The position numbers were made by a program, and so were the translations under genes. DNA of 64,000 nt from Streptomyces californicus (GTDB lineage Bacteria > Actinomycetota > Actinomycetes > Streptomycetales > Streptomycetaceae), in contig NZ_JNZZ01000001.1 in the NCBI RefSeq assembly GCF_000717645.1, positions 434,001 to 498,000 on the forward strand. Reading direction: 5' to 3'. Of the stretch, positions 1 through 8,992 are shown in pieces. The notes beneath the pieces were generated by a model. It had not been told where the DNA came from, ran no database searches, and saw only the letters and a list, made by a program, of their open reading frames with translations. The first letter of the stretch is position 1. Each line of letters starts with the position of its first letter.

Positions 1-330
1 CTGACGCAGGATCTCGCTGGTGTACACACCGATCGCGGACCAGGCGTGCCCCACGCGCAGGGCCCGCACCCGGTGCAGGTCCGAGTGCATGGCGTCGTCG
101 AAGGCGGTGACGGCGGCATCCGCCTTGGCGCAGAACGTCTTTCCCGCCACGGTGGGCTGCACCCCCTCCGCCGAGCGTTCCAACAGGGTCTGTTTCACGT
201 GGCGTTCCAACTCCGCGAGTCTGCGGGAGACCGCGGACTGCGCCTCGTGCAGACGGGTCGCCGCCTTCGAGATGCTGCCTTCGTCGACCGCCGTGAGGAA
301 CGTCCTCAAGTGGTGGATTCCCACAGCCAT
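1..330 (-). CDS. LysR-family transcriptional regulator (N-terminal part)
   Basis: This gene runs off the left edge; 110 codons are visible from an ATG at 328-330. The first ~65 residues form the LysR winged helix-turn-helix, beginning MAVGIHHLRTFLTAVDEGSI and continuing through KAATRLHEAQSAVSRRLAELE, the classic LTTR pattern (FL.v.e.gS.s.AA..L...Q.avSr.i..LE). The start of the linker or effector domain follows. A GAAAGGAAAG-type ribosome-binding site precedes the ATG. The family binds promoter DNA as tetramers and responds to small ligands through the missing C-terminal domain. The target is unknown because the neighbour it may control lies outside the window, and the kinase on the right is 1.5 kb away. 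Confidence 0.85.
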   Translation of the reverse strand, partial: MAVGIHHLRTFLTAVDEGSISKAATRLHEAQSAVSRRLAELERHVKQTLLERSAEGVQPTVAGKTFCAKADAAVTAFDDAMHSDLHRVRALRVGHAWSAIGVYTSEILRQ

Positions 331-1890
331 GGCGCTGCTTTCCTTTCGGGGAGGGGTACGGGGAGTGCGCGGAGACGCGCCGGTGCGCGTTCGACGAGAA
401 CGAGGGTCCGGCGGCCGGAAGGCGCCGGTGCCGTCGTCGGCCGTGTCGCCCGCCCCGGGGATCGGGGCGGGCGACACGGCGGTGAGGAGCACCGGGTCAG
501 AAGGGCGCGCGTGTTCCCGGACATCGGAAGAAGCGTCTCCGGGCACCCGTCGTCCGGCGGTCCGCCGCCGGCGCACGTGTCATCGCCGGCCCCCACGCCG
601 CCGACACCGCACCCCACACCACGAGACCTTTACGGACATGTCGCCTTCTCTCCGCCGCAGCACCGGCTTTCACGCCATCCGCCCCGCGGGCGGCCCCGCC
701 CGTGGCGGATTCGCTTACGGGTCGGGGAGATATCGCCGACACCGGCTCCCGGCAGGGTCCGGCCATGACTTTCGGGTCACGTCATCGCTTTCCAAGGGAC
801 GGCAAACAGGTAACACCCCGCACGGCTATGAGGGGGGAAGGACGAATATCGGCACGCAGCGGACCCTGAAGCCGACGAATCAGGCACCGGCCATGCCCGC
901 GGCGGCTTCGATCCTCAGTGTGACCGGTGGCGTTTACGGGTTCAACAGCGCCTCGGCGAAGGACCGATATACACCTGTCACGTGTATCGCGTTCGAGTTG
1001 CGCCAAGCATGGGGCCGAAACGTTTCGGTGCAGGTGAGGCACGGAGTGACGCTGCTGGAGCGAGGACCGACCGGCCGGTACGGACCACCACGGCTGGCGG
1101 AAACAGGATGCGTCCCGTCCCGAATGGCGGAAAGCCTGCGCATCATTTTCCGGACACCGTTCACACTCCTTGGCCGCCACCCCGACCGGGAACCGACGGA
1201 CAGCGCCGCGAAACCCGACGACCGGAGGGGGCGCCGACCGGTGAAGGTATAGCGGCGGCAAAGGTGCGAGCCCCCATATGTGGTCCACACATCCATCCGG
1301 GTAAGCCCGGAAACGGCCGGAAGACCTGCTTCGCATCCCGTTCTTCATCCAGCGGCAACACGTGGTGGCGAAATTCTCACCAGGCGTTCACACGGGAGTC
1401 CGGGGCACCCCCCCTCGGCCGTCGGCCCGGCAGAGGGCGCCGGGGCCGCCGCGGGAGACGCCGCCCCCACGGCCCGGAGATGGGCCCATCCGTCAACTCG
1501 GCGCGCCACAGCGGATTTTCCGCACGGCGCGCGGACACATCGACGCCGCGACCCGAGGCGCGAAAGCGCTGGTCGGACACTGGTCGACCGCAGCGGGTGT
1601 CCCCTCAGCCGGTCCTCAACATCCGTCTACTTATGGCCACTTGCGACCGGAATCAGACCGCTCGCATGCGATCGATGCACAGATTTTTCGAAGATTCACT
1701 CGTCCACAGGTGCACACTTCGGCATAGGATCAAGCCGCGCCACAGGGGTGTCTTCTGCCCCGTGGGCCTCAACTCCCCCACCCATGAAGGCTTTCCGTCC
1801 CTCCGTACGGCTCCACACCCCCCACGATCCGTAAACAGGTACCCGCGTGTCACCGATATTCCAGCCCGGCCCCCACGACGGAGCCGCGCG
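331..1890. other. Long intergenic region without a convincing gene
   Basis: About 1.56 kb separates the LysR gene from the sensor kinase. Several open frames cross it on both strands, but their translations are rich in Arg, Pro and His, have no family motif, and no ribosome-binding site marks a start. Local GC is lower between about 760 and 1380 than in flanking genes, as expected for non-coding DNA. It holds one imperfect palindrome (listed separately) and must hold the promoters of both flanking genes. It could be the remnant of a decayed gene. Confidence 0.6.
969..987. promoter_or_regulatory. Imperfect palindrome, possible operator
   Basis: The 19-mer ATACACCTGTCACGTGTAT is palindromic except near its centre (perfect ATACAC/GTGTAT arms). 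Such 6+6 arms around a 7-base core suit a TetR- or GntR-type dimer. It lies far from both flanking start codons, so its target is unclear. Confidence 0.3.
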
Positions 1891-4314
1891 GTGAAGATCA
1901 AGCGTCGCCTCGTCCTTCTCGTCGCCGCCCCGCTCGCCGTGGCCGTCGCCTTCTCGATCCTGGCTCTCGTGCCCGCCACGGACCGGGCGATCCAGGCGGG
2001 ACGGCTGACCTCCATGATCGAAGTCGCCGACGGTGCGGCCGATCTGGCCCACCGGCTCCAACGCGAACGGGCGGCGGCGACCGCCCTCGTCTCCGGACAG
2101 GGAAGCGCGGAGGAGTTCCGTTCACGGACGGACGCCACCGACCTGAGCGTCGCCCGCTTCCACGGCAGGGCCAAGGGCCTCACCGCCGTCCCCGGCAGCG
2201 CCGCAGGCGCCCTGGAGCGGATCGACCGCTTCGTCGAGGAGATGCCCGGCCTGCGCGCCCAGGTGCGTTCCGGCAGCAGCACCGTCTCCGCCCTCGCCTT
2301 CGGCTACCGCATCGTGATCGCCGACCTCACCGCCTACCGTGACGGCATCGCCCAGGCGGACGGGGTGGACGCCGACATCGCGGACCGCGTCCGGGCCGCC
2401 GCCGCCCTGTCCGAAGCCGCCGAGCACACCGCCCAGCAGCAGGTCACCGTCGCACGCGCCCAGGCGGCGGGCGGCTTCACCACCGCCTCGCGGCGCACCT
2501 TCGACGCCGCCCGGATGGGCTACACCGAGTCGATCGGCGTCCTGTACGACCTCGGTCCCGGCGCGTGGCGGACCTGGCTGGAGCGGACCCTGTCCGGGGC
2601 GAAGGCCCTGGAGGCCCGGCGCCTGGAGGACACGATCGGGCGGACGGAGGCCGGCCGGGAGATCACCGTCTCGCCGGAGCAGTGGCGGAAGGCCGCCGAC
2701 GACCGGCAGGAGCTGCTGCGCTCGGTGGAGAAGCGGGTCGACGCGGCGGTCCTCTCCGAGGTCTCCGACGTCCGCGCCGGCCTCGTCCGGACCGCCGTCG
2801 CGGAGGTAGCGCTGGTGGTGCTCACCCTGATCGGCGTCGTCGTCGTGGCGATCCGGCTCGGCCGGGTCATGCTCCGGCGGCTGCGCGATCTGCGCAACGC
2901 CGCGCGCGAGGTCGCCCACTCCGGTCTGCCCGCAGTGATGAACGAGCTGTCCCGGCCCGGGGCGCTGCGCGGAGCGACGCCCGAAGAGGTGGCGCGGCGG
3001 TCCGGCGACCCGGTCAGGACGACGGGCCAGGACGAGATCGGCGAGGTCGGTGAGGCGTTCAACGCCGTGCACCACGAAGCCGTCCGGCTCGCCGCCCAAC
3101 AGGCTCAGACGCACGAGCAGTTGGCCGAGACCCTGGTCGGAGTCGCGCGCAGGGGCGCCCGGTTGACCGCCGTCATGGTGTCCGAACTGGACACGGTGCA
3201 GCGCGACGAGGCCGACCCGGTGCGTATGAAGACCCTCTTCGCCCTGGACCACCTCGCCGTGCGCATGGAACGCAACACCAACAACCTGCTGGTCCTGGGC
3301 GGTTACGGGAACGCCCGGGTGCGCGCCGCGGATGTCGGCTGCTCCACCGTGATCGTGGCGGCGGCGCAGCAGATCGAACGGTTCGATCGCGTCTCGCTCG
3401 GGGTGATCGAGTCCGGGATCGGCATCACCGCCCGCGCCGTGCACGACGTGGCGCACATCCTGGCGGAGCTGCTCGACAACGCCACCCGGTACTCGCCGCC
3501 GGACAAGCAGGTCGGGGTCGCCGTCTGGCGGCTGTGGGACCGGGCCGTCGTGCAGGTCGTCGACGAGGGCGTGGGCATCACGCCGGAGCGCCGCGCGGTC
3601 CACAACGCGGCGCTGCGCGAGCCGCAGGCGGGCATCGGGGACGTCCGCTCCATGGGGCTGCACGTGGTGGCCCGGCTCGCGGCACGCCATGGCATCGTTG
3701 TCGAGCTGCGCGACTCCTCGGGTCCCGGCACCATCGCCGAGGTAACGCTGCCCGCGAAGGTGCTCGCCGCGGACTTCACGGAGGCCGAGGCGCCGCCCAC
3801 GGGCGGGCCCGCCACGGCCTCCGCCCCCGCCTCGTCCCGGCCGCTCGCCGCGCCCGGGCCCCAGGACCGCCGGCAGCCGGTGCGTACGGGCGGACGGCCC
3901 GGCCGCGAGGGCACCCCGATCGGCGCGGGCATCGGTACGGGGGCCGGCGCCGGGAGGGAGCACCGGGCCGACCCGCCCGGTCACGCCGGGCCCGGTGACG
4001 GCGGTACGCGGGAGGCCGGCGCGGCCGCGCCGCACCCCGTGCACGACGAGCACGCGTCCCGTATCGCCGGGGTCAGCGCCTCGGGGCTGCCCGTACGGCA
4101 GCGGCGGGCGCCTCAGCAGTGGCCCGCCGCGGGCCGCAGGGACGAGGCCGAGCAGCGCTCAGGCGGCGGCACCAAGCGACCGTCGTCGCCGCGCCGCCGG
4201 GATTCCCGGCAGGTCTCCGACGTACTGGCGGCCTACGCCCAGGGGATCAACCGGAGTACGAACCACCGGGGGCGTTCCGCCCCGGACGACACCACCGAAC
4301 GGACCGAGAAATGA
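1891..4314 (+). CDS. NIT-domain sensor histidine kinase, CvnA-like
   Basis: This is an 807-residue membrane sensor kinase of the conservon (CvnA) type. GTG 1891 was chosen because the basic start VKIKRR leads directly into TM1 (about residues 9-28) with CGACGGAG just upstream; the frame is open much further upstream but is not protein-like there. An extracytoplasmic nitrate/nitrite-sensing-type (NIT) region with the ERAAATALVSGQ signature follows (about 60-290), then TM2 (about 303-323), HAMP (about 325-385), an H-box-like helix containing LDHLAVRMERNTNNLL (about 450-470), and an HATPase domain with ELLDNATRYSPP and DEGVGI (about 510-625). The last ~180 residues are disordered and rich in Pro, Gly and Arg. 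Its stop overlaps the roadblock gene (ATGA). The CvnA family works with roadblock and GTPase partners rather than a conventional response regulator. Binding of nitrate is only suggested by the domain name. Confidence 0.9.
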   Translation: MKIKRRLVLLVAAPLAVAVAFSILALVPATDRAIQAGRLTSMIEVADGAADLAHRLQRERAAATALVSGQGSAEEFRSRTDATDLSVARFHGRAKGLTAVPGSAAGALERIDRFVEEMPGLRAQVRSGSSTVSALAFGYRIVIADLTAYRDGIAQADGVDADIADRVRAAAALSEAAEHTAQQQVTVARAQAAGGFTTASRRTFDAARMGYTESIGVLYDLGPGAWRTWLERTLSGAKALEARRLEDTIGRTEAGREITVSPEQWRKAADDRQELLRSVEKRVDAAVLSEVSDVRAGLVRTAVAEVALVVLTLIGVVVVAIRLGRVMLRRLRDLRNAAREVAHSGLPAVMNELSRPGALRGATPEEVARRSGDPVRTTGQDEIGEVGEAFNAVHHEAVRLAAQQAQTHEQLAETLVGVARRGARLTAVMVSELDTVQRDEADPVRMKTLFALDHLAVRMERNTNNLLVLGGYGNARVRAADVGCSTVIVAAAQQIERFDRVSLGVIESGIGITARAVHDVAHILAELLDNATRYSPPDKQVGVAVWRLWDRAVVQVVDEGVGITPERRAVHNAALREPQAGIGDVRSMGLHVVARLAARHGIVVELRDSSGPGTIAEVTLPAKVLAADFTEAEAPPTGGPATASAPASSRPLAAPGPQDRRQPVRTGGRPGREGTPIGAGIGTGAGAGREHRADPPGHAGPGDGGTREAGAAAPHPVHDEHASRIAGVSASGLPVRQRRAPQQWPAAGRRDEAEQRSGGGTKRPSSPRRRDSRQVSDVLAAYAQGINRSTNHRGRSAPDDTTERTEK

Positions 4315-4715
4315 CCACCTCCTCCGACCTGAGCTGGATCCTGAGCGATTTCGCCGGGCGTCTTCCGGAAGTCACCCAGGCGATAGCCGTGTCCGTGGAC
4401 GGACTCGCGCTGGCGTACGCGGGCGTGGAACGCGACGACGCCGAACGGCTGGCCGCCATCGCGTCCGGCGTCGTCAACCTGCTCTCCGCAGCGGCCCAGT
4501 TGACCCGGACCGACCCGGTGGAGCACAGCCTCACCGCCATGGAGGGCGGCTACATGTTCTCGATGGCGGTCTCCAGCGGGGCCTCGCTGCTCGTCACCAC
4601 CACCCGGGACGCGGACATCGGCGAGGTCAGCTACATGATGTCCGAACTGATCAACCAGGTCGGCGACTCGCTGTCCCCCCAGGTGCGCGACACCGGCGTC
4701 CCCTCGCCGCGCTGA
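4311..4715 (+). CDS. Roadblock/LC7 domain protein, CvnB-like
   Basis: A 134-residue cytoplasmic protein translationally coupled to the kinase by an ATGA overlap. It opens TTSSDLSWILSDFAGRLPEV and contains VSVDGLALAY and IASGVVNLLSAAAQL, the typical Streptomyces CvnB roadblock/LC7 fold, which modulates small GTPases of the MglA/CvnD type. In complete conservons it is followed by a DUF742 protein (CvnC) and a GTPase (CvnD). Both are absent here and an ABC transporter follows directly, so any GTPase partner must be encoded elsewhere. Confidence 0.9.
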   Translation: MTTSSDLSWILSDFAGRLPEVTQAIAVSVDGLALAYAGVERDDAERLAAIASGVVNLLSAAAQLTRTDPVEHSLTAMEGGYMFSMAVSSGASLLVTTTRDADIGEVSYMMSELINQVGDSLSPQVRDTGVPSPR

Positions 4716-4806
4716 CCGACGGCCGCACCGTCCGGCGGGCCGACGCCCGCCCCTCCCCCACCGATGCTCCCGGCGCGCCCCCGCGCTCCGGGAGCCCGAA
4801 CCCCTG

Positions 4807-6030
4807 ATGAGAGCCCTCATGTTCCCCTTCACCGCCCCCCGCCCGCCCCGTCGCAGAGCGCTGTTCCGGCCGGCAGGCGCCGCCGCGCTCGCCCTCGGGC
4901 TGGCCGCCGCCACCGGTTGCAGCAGTGGCGGCGGAGCCTCCGACGACACCGTGAAGGTCGGCCTGGTGGCCTCCCTCTCGGGCACCTACGAGCCGGTCGG
5001 CACGGAGCTGCGGGACGGCTTCAAGCTGTATCTGGACACGCACGGCGGCAAGTTGGGGGGACGGAAGGTCGAGCTGATCGTGGCGGACGAGGGCGACGGG
5101 CCGCCGACCGCCGTGCCGGCGGCCACCAAGCTGGTCAAGAAGGACAAGGTCGACGTGTTGACCGGCCTCGTCGGCGGCGGTTCGGTCAACGCGGTGCTGC
5201 CGCTGATCCAGCAGGCCAAGATCCCCCTGCTGGGCTCCAACGCCCGGCCGCCGGTGGAGGACATCGAGTACGTCTGGACGACGAGCTTCCTGTCCGACGA
5301 GCCGGGGCGGGCCATCGCCCCGTACATCAAGGAGAAGGTCGACGGGCCGGTCTACGCGATCGGGCCGGACTACCAGGGCGGCCACGACGAACTGCGCGGC
5401 TTCACCGACGAGTTCAAGCGGATCAAGGGCAAGCTCGCCAATCCGGGCGGCGAGACCACCTGGACGCCGTTCCCGAAGACCACCAACTTCATGCCGTACT
5501 TCGCGGAGATCGCCAAGACGGACGCCAAGGCCGTGTACTGCTTCTACGCGGGCAAGGCGGCGATCGACTTCGCCAAGCAGTACGCCCAGTCGGACATCGC
5601 CGATCTTCCGCTGTACACGGCGTTCGTGACCGAGGGGAGCGTGCTCCAGGCGCAGGGACCGGCGGCGAAGGACATCTACTCGGTCCTCAACTACGCGGCG
5701 GACCTGGACAACGAGGCGAACCGCACGTTCGCCGCCGACTGGACGGCGAAGCACGACACGCAGCCGACCACGTACGCGATGGCCTCGTACGACGCCGCCG
5801 CCGTGCTGGACAAGGCGATCGCGGACGCGGCGAAGGACGGCGACGTGACGCCGCGGACGATCAACAAGGCCATCGCGGGTCTCGGCCAGATCGACAGCCC
5901 GCGCGGCGCCTGGGAGTTCGGCGACAAGGCGCACTCGCCGGTCCAGACGTGGTACCTGCGCCAGGTGCGGCCGGACGGGGCCCAGTTGGCGAACGTGATG
6001 GTCCAGGACCTGGCCACGCTCGGCAGCTGA
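4807..6030 (+). CDS. ABC transporter substrate-binding lipoprotein (LivK/HAAT type)
   Basis: This 407-residue lipoprotein has an Arg-rich N-terminus, a hydrophobic helix and the lipobox ATGC, with the lipidated Cys at about residue 38. The mature part begins DDTVKVGLVASLSGTYEPVG, diagnostic of Peripla_BP_6 (leucine/isoleucine/valine, amide or urea binding proteins), and retains the two-lobe fold to its end. ATG 4807 has GGAG twelve bases upstream; an in-frame ATG at 4819 is also possible. It sits 91 bp after the roadblock gene and one base before the permease, so it delivers substrate to the following transporter. The substrate (branched-chain amino acid, amide or urea) cannot be told from sequence. 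Confidence 0.92.
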   Translation: MRALMFPFTAPRPPRRRALFRPAGAAALALGLAAATGCSSGGGASDDTVKVGLVASLSGTYEPVGTELRDGFKLYLDTHGGKLGGRKVELIVADEGDGPPTAVPAATKLVKKDKVDVLTGLVGGGSVNAVLPLIQQAKIPLLGSNARPPVEDIEYVWTTSFLSDEPGRAIAPYIKEKVDGPVYAIGPDYQGGHDELRGFTDEFKRIKGKLANPGGETTWTPFPKTTNFMPYFAEIAKTDAKAVYCFYAGKAAIDFAKQYAQSDIADLPLYTAFVTEGSVLQAQGPAAKDIYSVLNYAADLDNEANRTFAADWTAKHDTQPTTYAMASYDAAAVLDKAIADAAKDGDVTPRTINKAIAGLGQIDSPRGAWEFGDKAHSPVQTWYLRQVRPDGAQLANVMVQDLATLGS

Positions 6031-6031
6031 C

Positions 6032-8125
6032 ATGGACCTCCTCGATGCCCATCTCGTACCGGCGGTGGACGGGGTGGCCTTCGGGCTGCTGCTGTTCGTG
6101 GTCGCCGCCGGGCTGAGCCTCGCCTTCGGCACGGCCGGGGTGCTGAACCTGTCGCACGGCACGCTGTACGCGATCGGCGCCTACACGGGCGCCGAGTTGA
6201 GCGACGGCACCTGGGGCGGCCTCGCCCTCGGGCTGGCCGCCGGGACCGCCGCGGCGTGCCTCGCCGGGGCGGGCCTGTCCGCGGCGACGGCTCCGCTCGC
6301 CCGGCGTGGGCATCTCGCGCAGGCGCTGCTGACGTTCGGGCTCGCCCTGATCGGCGGCGATCTGCTCATCCAGCTCTTCGGGGCGGACGAACTCCCGGTC
6401 CGCGTACCGGAGATGCTGGACTCCTCGGTGTCGCTGCTGGGCCACCGCTACCCGGCGTACCGGCTCTGCTTCATCGTGATGGCCGTGGTGCTGGCGGCGT
6501 TCGGGACGTGGGTGCTGACCCGGACCCGGATGGGCGCGGCGGTACGGGCCGCCGCCGACGATCCGGAGATGCTCGCGGCGACCGGCCACAACCCCCGGGC
6601 GGTGCACACCGGCGTCCTCGCGGCGGCGGGCGCGCTGGCCGGGGCGGCGGGGGTGCTCGGGGCCCCGATCATCGGCCCCGGCCCCGGGACCTCCGAGAAC
6701 GTGCTGATGCTCTCGCTCGTGGTGGTCGTGCTCGGCGGGCTGCGTTCGCTGTGGGCGACCTTCTTCGCGGCGATCGCGGTGGGCGAGGTGCAGACCCTGG
6801 GGGTCGCGGTGGCGCCCGCGCTGGCCCCGTACCTGCTCTTCGCGGCGATGGCGGCCGTGCTGGTGCTCCGCTCCCGTTTCGTGGAACCGGCGACGGCGCA
6901 CGGCTCGGGACCGTCGTCACCGGGCCCGGTCGCGCGGCTCCGGGAGCGGGTGTCCGGCTGGGCCGCCCCGCTCTCCGCCTGGTCCGGCCGGCTGCCGGGC
7001 TCTCCCGCGTGGCGGCGGGCGGCACCGCCGCTCGTGCTGCTCGCGGTCCTCGTCGCGCTGCCGGCGCTGCTGGACGCGTACAGCATCTCGCTGGCCGGTT
7101 CCGCGCTGGCGCTCGGGCTGCTCGCGGTCAGCGTCACCGTCCTCACCGGCTACGCGGGGCTGCCGACGCTCGGGCAGACCGCGCCGTTCGCCGTGGGCGC
7201 GTACGCCACCGCGAACCTCGCGGAGGCCGAGTGGACCGTCGGCCCGGTGCAGCTCGTCCTCTCCGCGCTCGCCGCCGCCGTGTTCGCCGCGGTGGTGGGG
7301 CCGGCGGTGATCCGGGCTCGCGGAACCACCGTCCTGATGATCACGCTCGCGGTCGGGGAGCTGACCGGTGCGGTCGTCAACCAGCTCAAGTCCGTCACCG
7401 GCGGGGCCGACGGGCTCGTCGGCTTCCCGGCCACGCGGGCGTGGTGGGGCGGGCCGGAGCTGGCCGAGGAGAGCGAGCTGTACGCCTACGCGCTCGTCGT
7501 CGCGGTCGTCGCCGTCGCGCTGACCCTGCTCGTCCTGCGCTCCCCGGCGGGGAAGCTGCTGACCGGCACCCGGGGCGCCGAGGCCCGGATGCGGGCCTCC
7601 GGCCATCCGGTGGGGCGCTACCTCCTGGTGGCCCACATCGGGGCGGGCGCGCTGGCCGGGGTGGGCGGTTCGCTGATGGTGACCGTGCAGCAGTACCTCG
7701 CCCCCGCCGACGTCGGGTTCGAGATCGCCGCGTTCGCCCTGCTGGCCGTGGTCATCGGCGGTACGACGTCGGTGGTCGGCGCGCTGCTGGGCGCGGGGCT
7801 CATCGTGGCGACCCGGGACTGGGTAGCCGGTTCCTGGCCGGGCCACGGGCCGCTGCTGCTCGGCGTGCTCTTCGTCGCGGCCGTGTACCTGCTGCCGCGC
7901 GGCCTGGCGGGTCTGCGCGGGGACCGGCCGGGCGGCGGGGGCGGGCGGCCGTCCGCGCCCCCGGTGAGCGAGGGCCCGCCACCGCCCGGGCCTCCCTCGC
8001 GCGACGACCAACCCCCGTCCCGGCCTCCCGTGCGCGACGACGGGCCCGCGTCCGGGCCTCCCGTACGGGAGGGCCGACCGCTGTCCGCTCCCGCCCCGAA
8101 CTCCGCCGGGAAGGTCTCCTCATGA
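6032..8125 (+). CDS. Fused LivH-LivM branched-chain amino acid-type permease
   Basis: A 697-residue inner-membrane protein joining two permeases that are usually separate. Residues about 1-285 are LivH-like: GLSLAFGTAGVLNLSHGTLY near the start and the EAA-type segment TRMGAAVRAAADDPEMLAATG. Residues about 335-625 are LivM-like, with LLAVSVTVLTGYAGLPTLGQ, the second EAA-type segment around RGAEARMRASGHPVGRYLLV, and AAFALLAVVIGGTTSVVGAL. A linker near residue 300 and a Pro/Gly/Arg-rich cytoplasmic tail (about 635-697) lack membrane segments. The single polypeptide should make both halves of the transmembrane pore. The stop overlaps the LivG start (ATGA). Confidence 0.93.
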   Translation: MDLLDAHLVPAVDGVAFGLLLFVVAAGLSLAFGTAGVLNLSHGTLYAIGAYTGAELSDGTWGGLALGLAAGTAAACLAGAGLSAATAPLARRGHLAQALLTFGLALIGGDLLIQLFGADELPVRVPEMLDSSVSLLGHRYPAYRLCFIVMAVVLAAFGTWVLTRTRMGAAVRAAADDPEMLAATGHNPRAVHTGVLAAAGALAGAAGVLGAPIIGPGPGTSENVLMLSLVVVVLGGLRSLWATFFAAIAVGEVQTLGVAVAPALAPYLLFAAMAAVLVLRSRFVEPATAHGSGPSSPGPVARLRERVSGWAAPLSAWSGRLPGSPAWRRAAPPLVLLAVLVALPALLDAYSISLAGSALALGLLAVSVTVLTGYAGLPTLGQTAPFAVGAYATANLAEAEWTVGPVQLVLSALAAAVFAAVVGPAVIRARGTTVLMITLAVGELTGAVVNQLKSVTGGADGLVGFPATRAWWGGPELAEESELYAYALVVAVVAVALTLLVLRSPAGKLLTGTRGAEARMRASGHPVGRYLLVAHIGAGALAGVGGSLMVTVQQYLAPADVGFEIAAFALLAVVIGGTTSVVGALLGAGLIVATRDWVAGSWPGHGPLLLGVLFVAAVYLLPRGLAGLRGDRPGGGGGRPSAPPVSEGPPPPGPPSRDDQPPSRPPVRDDGPASGPPVREGRPLSAPAPNSAGKVSS

Positions 8126-8982
8126 CGTCCGCTCCGCCCGCGGCGGCACCTCCGGTCCTCGCCCTCGACGGGCTCACCCGCCGCTACGGCACGCTCACCG
8201 CCGTGGACGGGGTGAGCCTGCGCCTCGTGCCGGGCGCCCGGCACGCCGTCATCGGCCCCAACGGCGCGGGCAAGACCACCCTGCTCAACCTGATCGCGGG
8301 CACGGACCGGCCCGACCGCGGCGCCATCGCCCTGGACGGCGCCGACATCACCCGCAGGGGAACGGCCGCGCGGAGCCGTCTCGGCATCGCCCGCAGCTTC
8401 CAACAGCCGTCAGTGGTGACCGAGTTGTCCGTGCTCGACAATGTCGTCCTGGCCGGCTGGACGCACGGTCCGCGACAACGCGGCGCCTGGCGCAGGCCGT
8501 CCCTCCACCGGTCGCGTCAGGAGACGGCGGTACGCCACCTGGAGGCGGTCGGCCTCGCGGACCTCGCCCACCGGCCGGCCGGCGCCCTCTCGCACGGGCA
8601 GCGCCGCATGCTCGACCTCGCCGCCGCGCTGGCGGGCGACCCCCGGCTGCTGCTCCTGGACGAGCCGGCGGCGGGGCTCACCGACGCCGACATCGACCGG
8701 CTGCTCGGCATCGTCGGCGGTCTGCCGCCGGCCGTCGCGGTGATCCTCGTCGAGCACCATGTCGAGGTGGTCGCCCACCTCGCCACCGACACCACGGTGC
8801 TGGCCTCCGGCCAGGTGGTCGCCACCGGCCCGACGCGGGAGGTGCTGGCTCGTCCCGAGGTCCGCGCGGCGTACCACGGTTCCGCGTCAGCGGCGGTTCC
8901 GGGGGCTTCCGGGCCCTCCGACGGCTCCGGCGCCGGGCACGTCCCGACCGTCTGCCCGTCCCCCACCGACGCGAGAGGATGA
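8122..8982 (+). CDS. ABC transporter ATP-binding protein, LivG type
   Basis: A 286-residue cytoplasmic ATPase, translationally coupled to the permease. Walker A is GPNGAGKT, the Q-loop region is ARSFQQPSVVTELSVLDN, the signature is LSHGQRRMLDLAAAL, Walker B is LLLLDEP, and the switch His lies in VEHHVEVV. The order and the FQ...ELSVLDNV region match LivG. It energises the HAAT-type importer together with the downstream ATPase. A Ser/Gly/Pro-rich tail of about 35 residues follows the domain. Confidence 0.93.
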   Translation: MTSAPPAAAPPVLALDGLTRRYGTLTAVDGVSLRLVPGARHAVIGPNGAGKTTLLNLIAGTDRPDRGAIALDGADITRRGTAARSRLGIARSFQQPSVVTELSVLDNVVLAGWTHGPRQRGAWRRPSLHRSRQETAVRHLEAVGLADLAHRPAGALSHGQRRMLDLAAALAGDPRLLLLDEPAAGLTDADIDRLLGIVGGLPPAVAVILVEHHVEVVAHLATDTTVLASGQVVATGPTREVLARPEVRAAYHGSASAAVPGASGPSDGSGAGHVPTVCPSPTDARG

Positions 8983-8992
8983 CCGGGCCCCG

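Noticed and set aside
982..1890. N-terminal extension of the sensor kinase by ~300 codons
   Set aside because: The frame is open but the translation is Arg/Pro/His-rich with no domain, and a good GTG with ribosome-binding site stands just before TM1 at 1891.
2122..4053. Long open frame antisense to the sensor kinase
   Set aside because: It mirrors the high-GC third-position pattern of the real gene; its composition is His/Gly/Arg-biased and it has no family motif.
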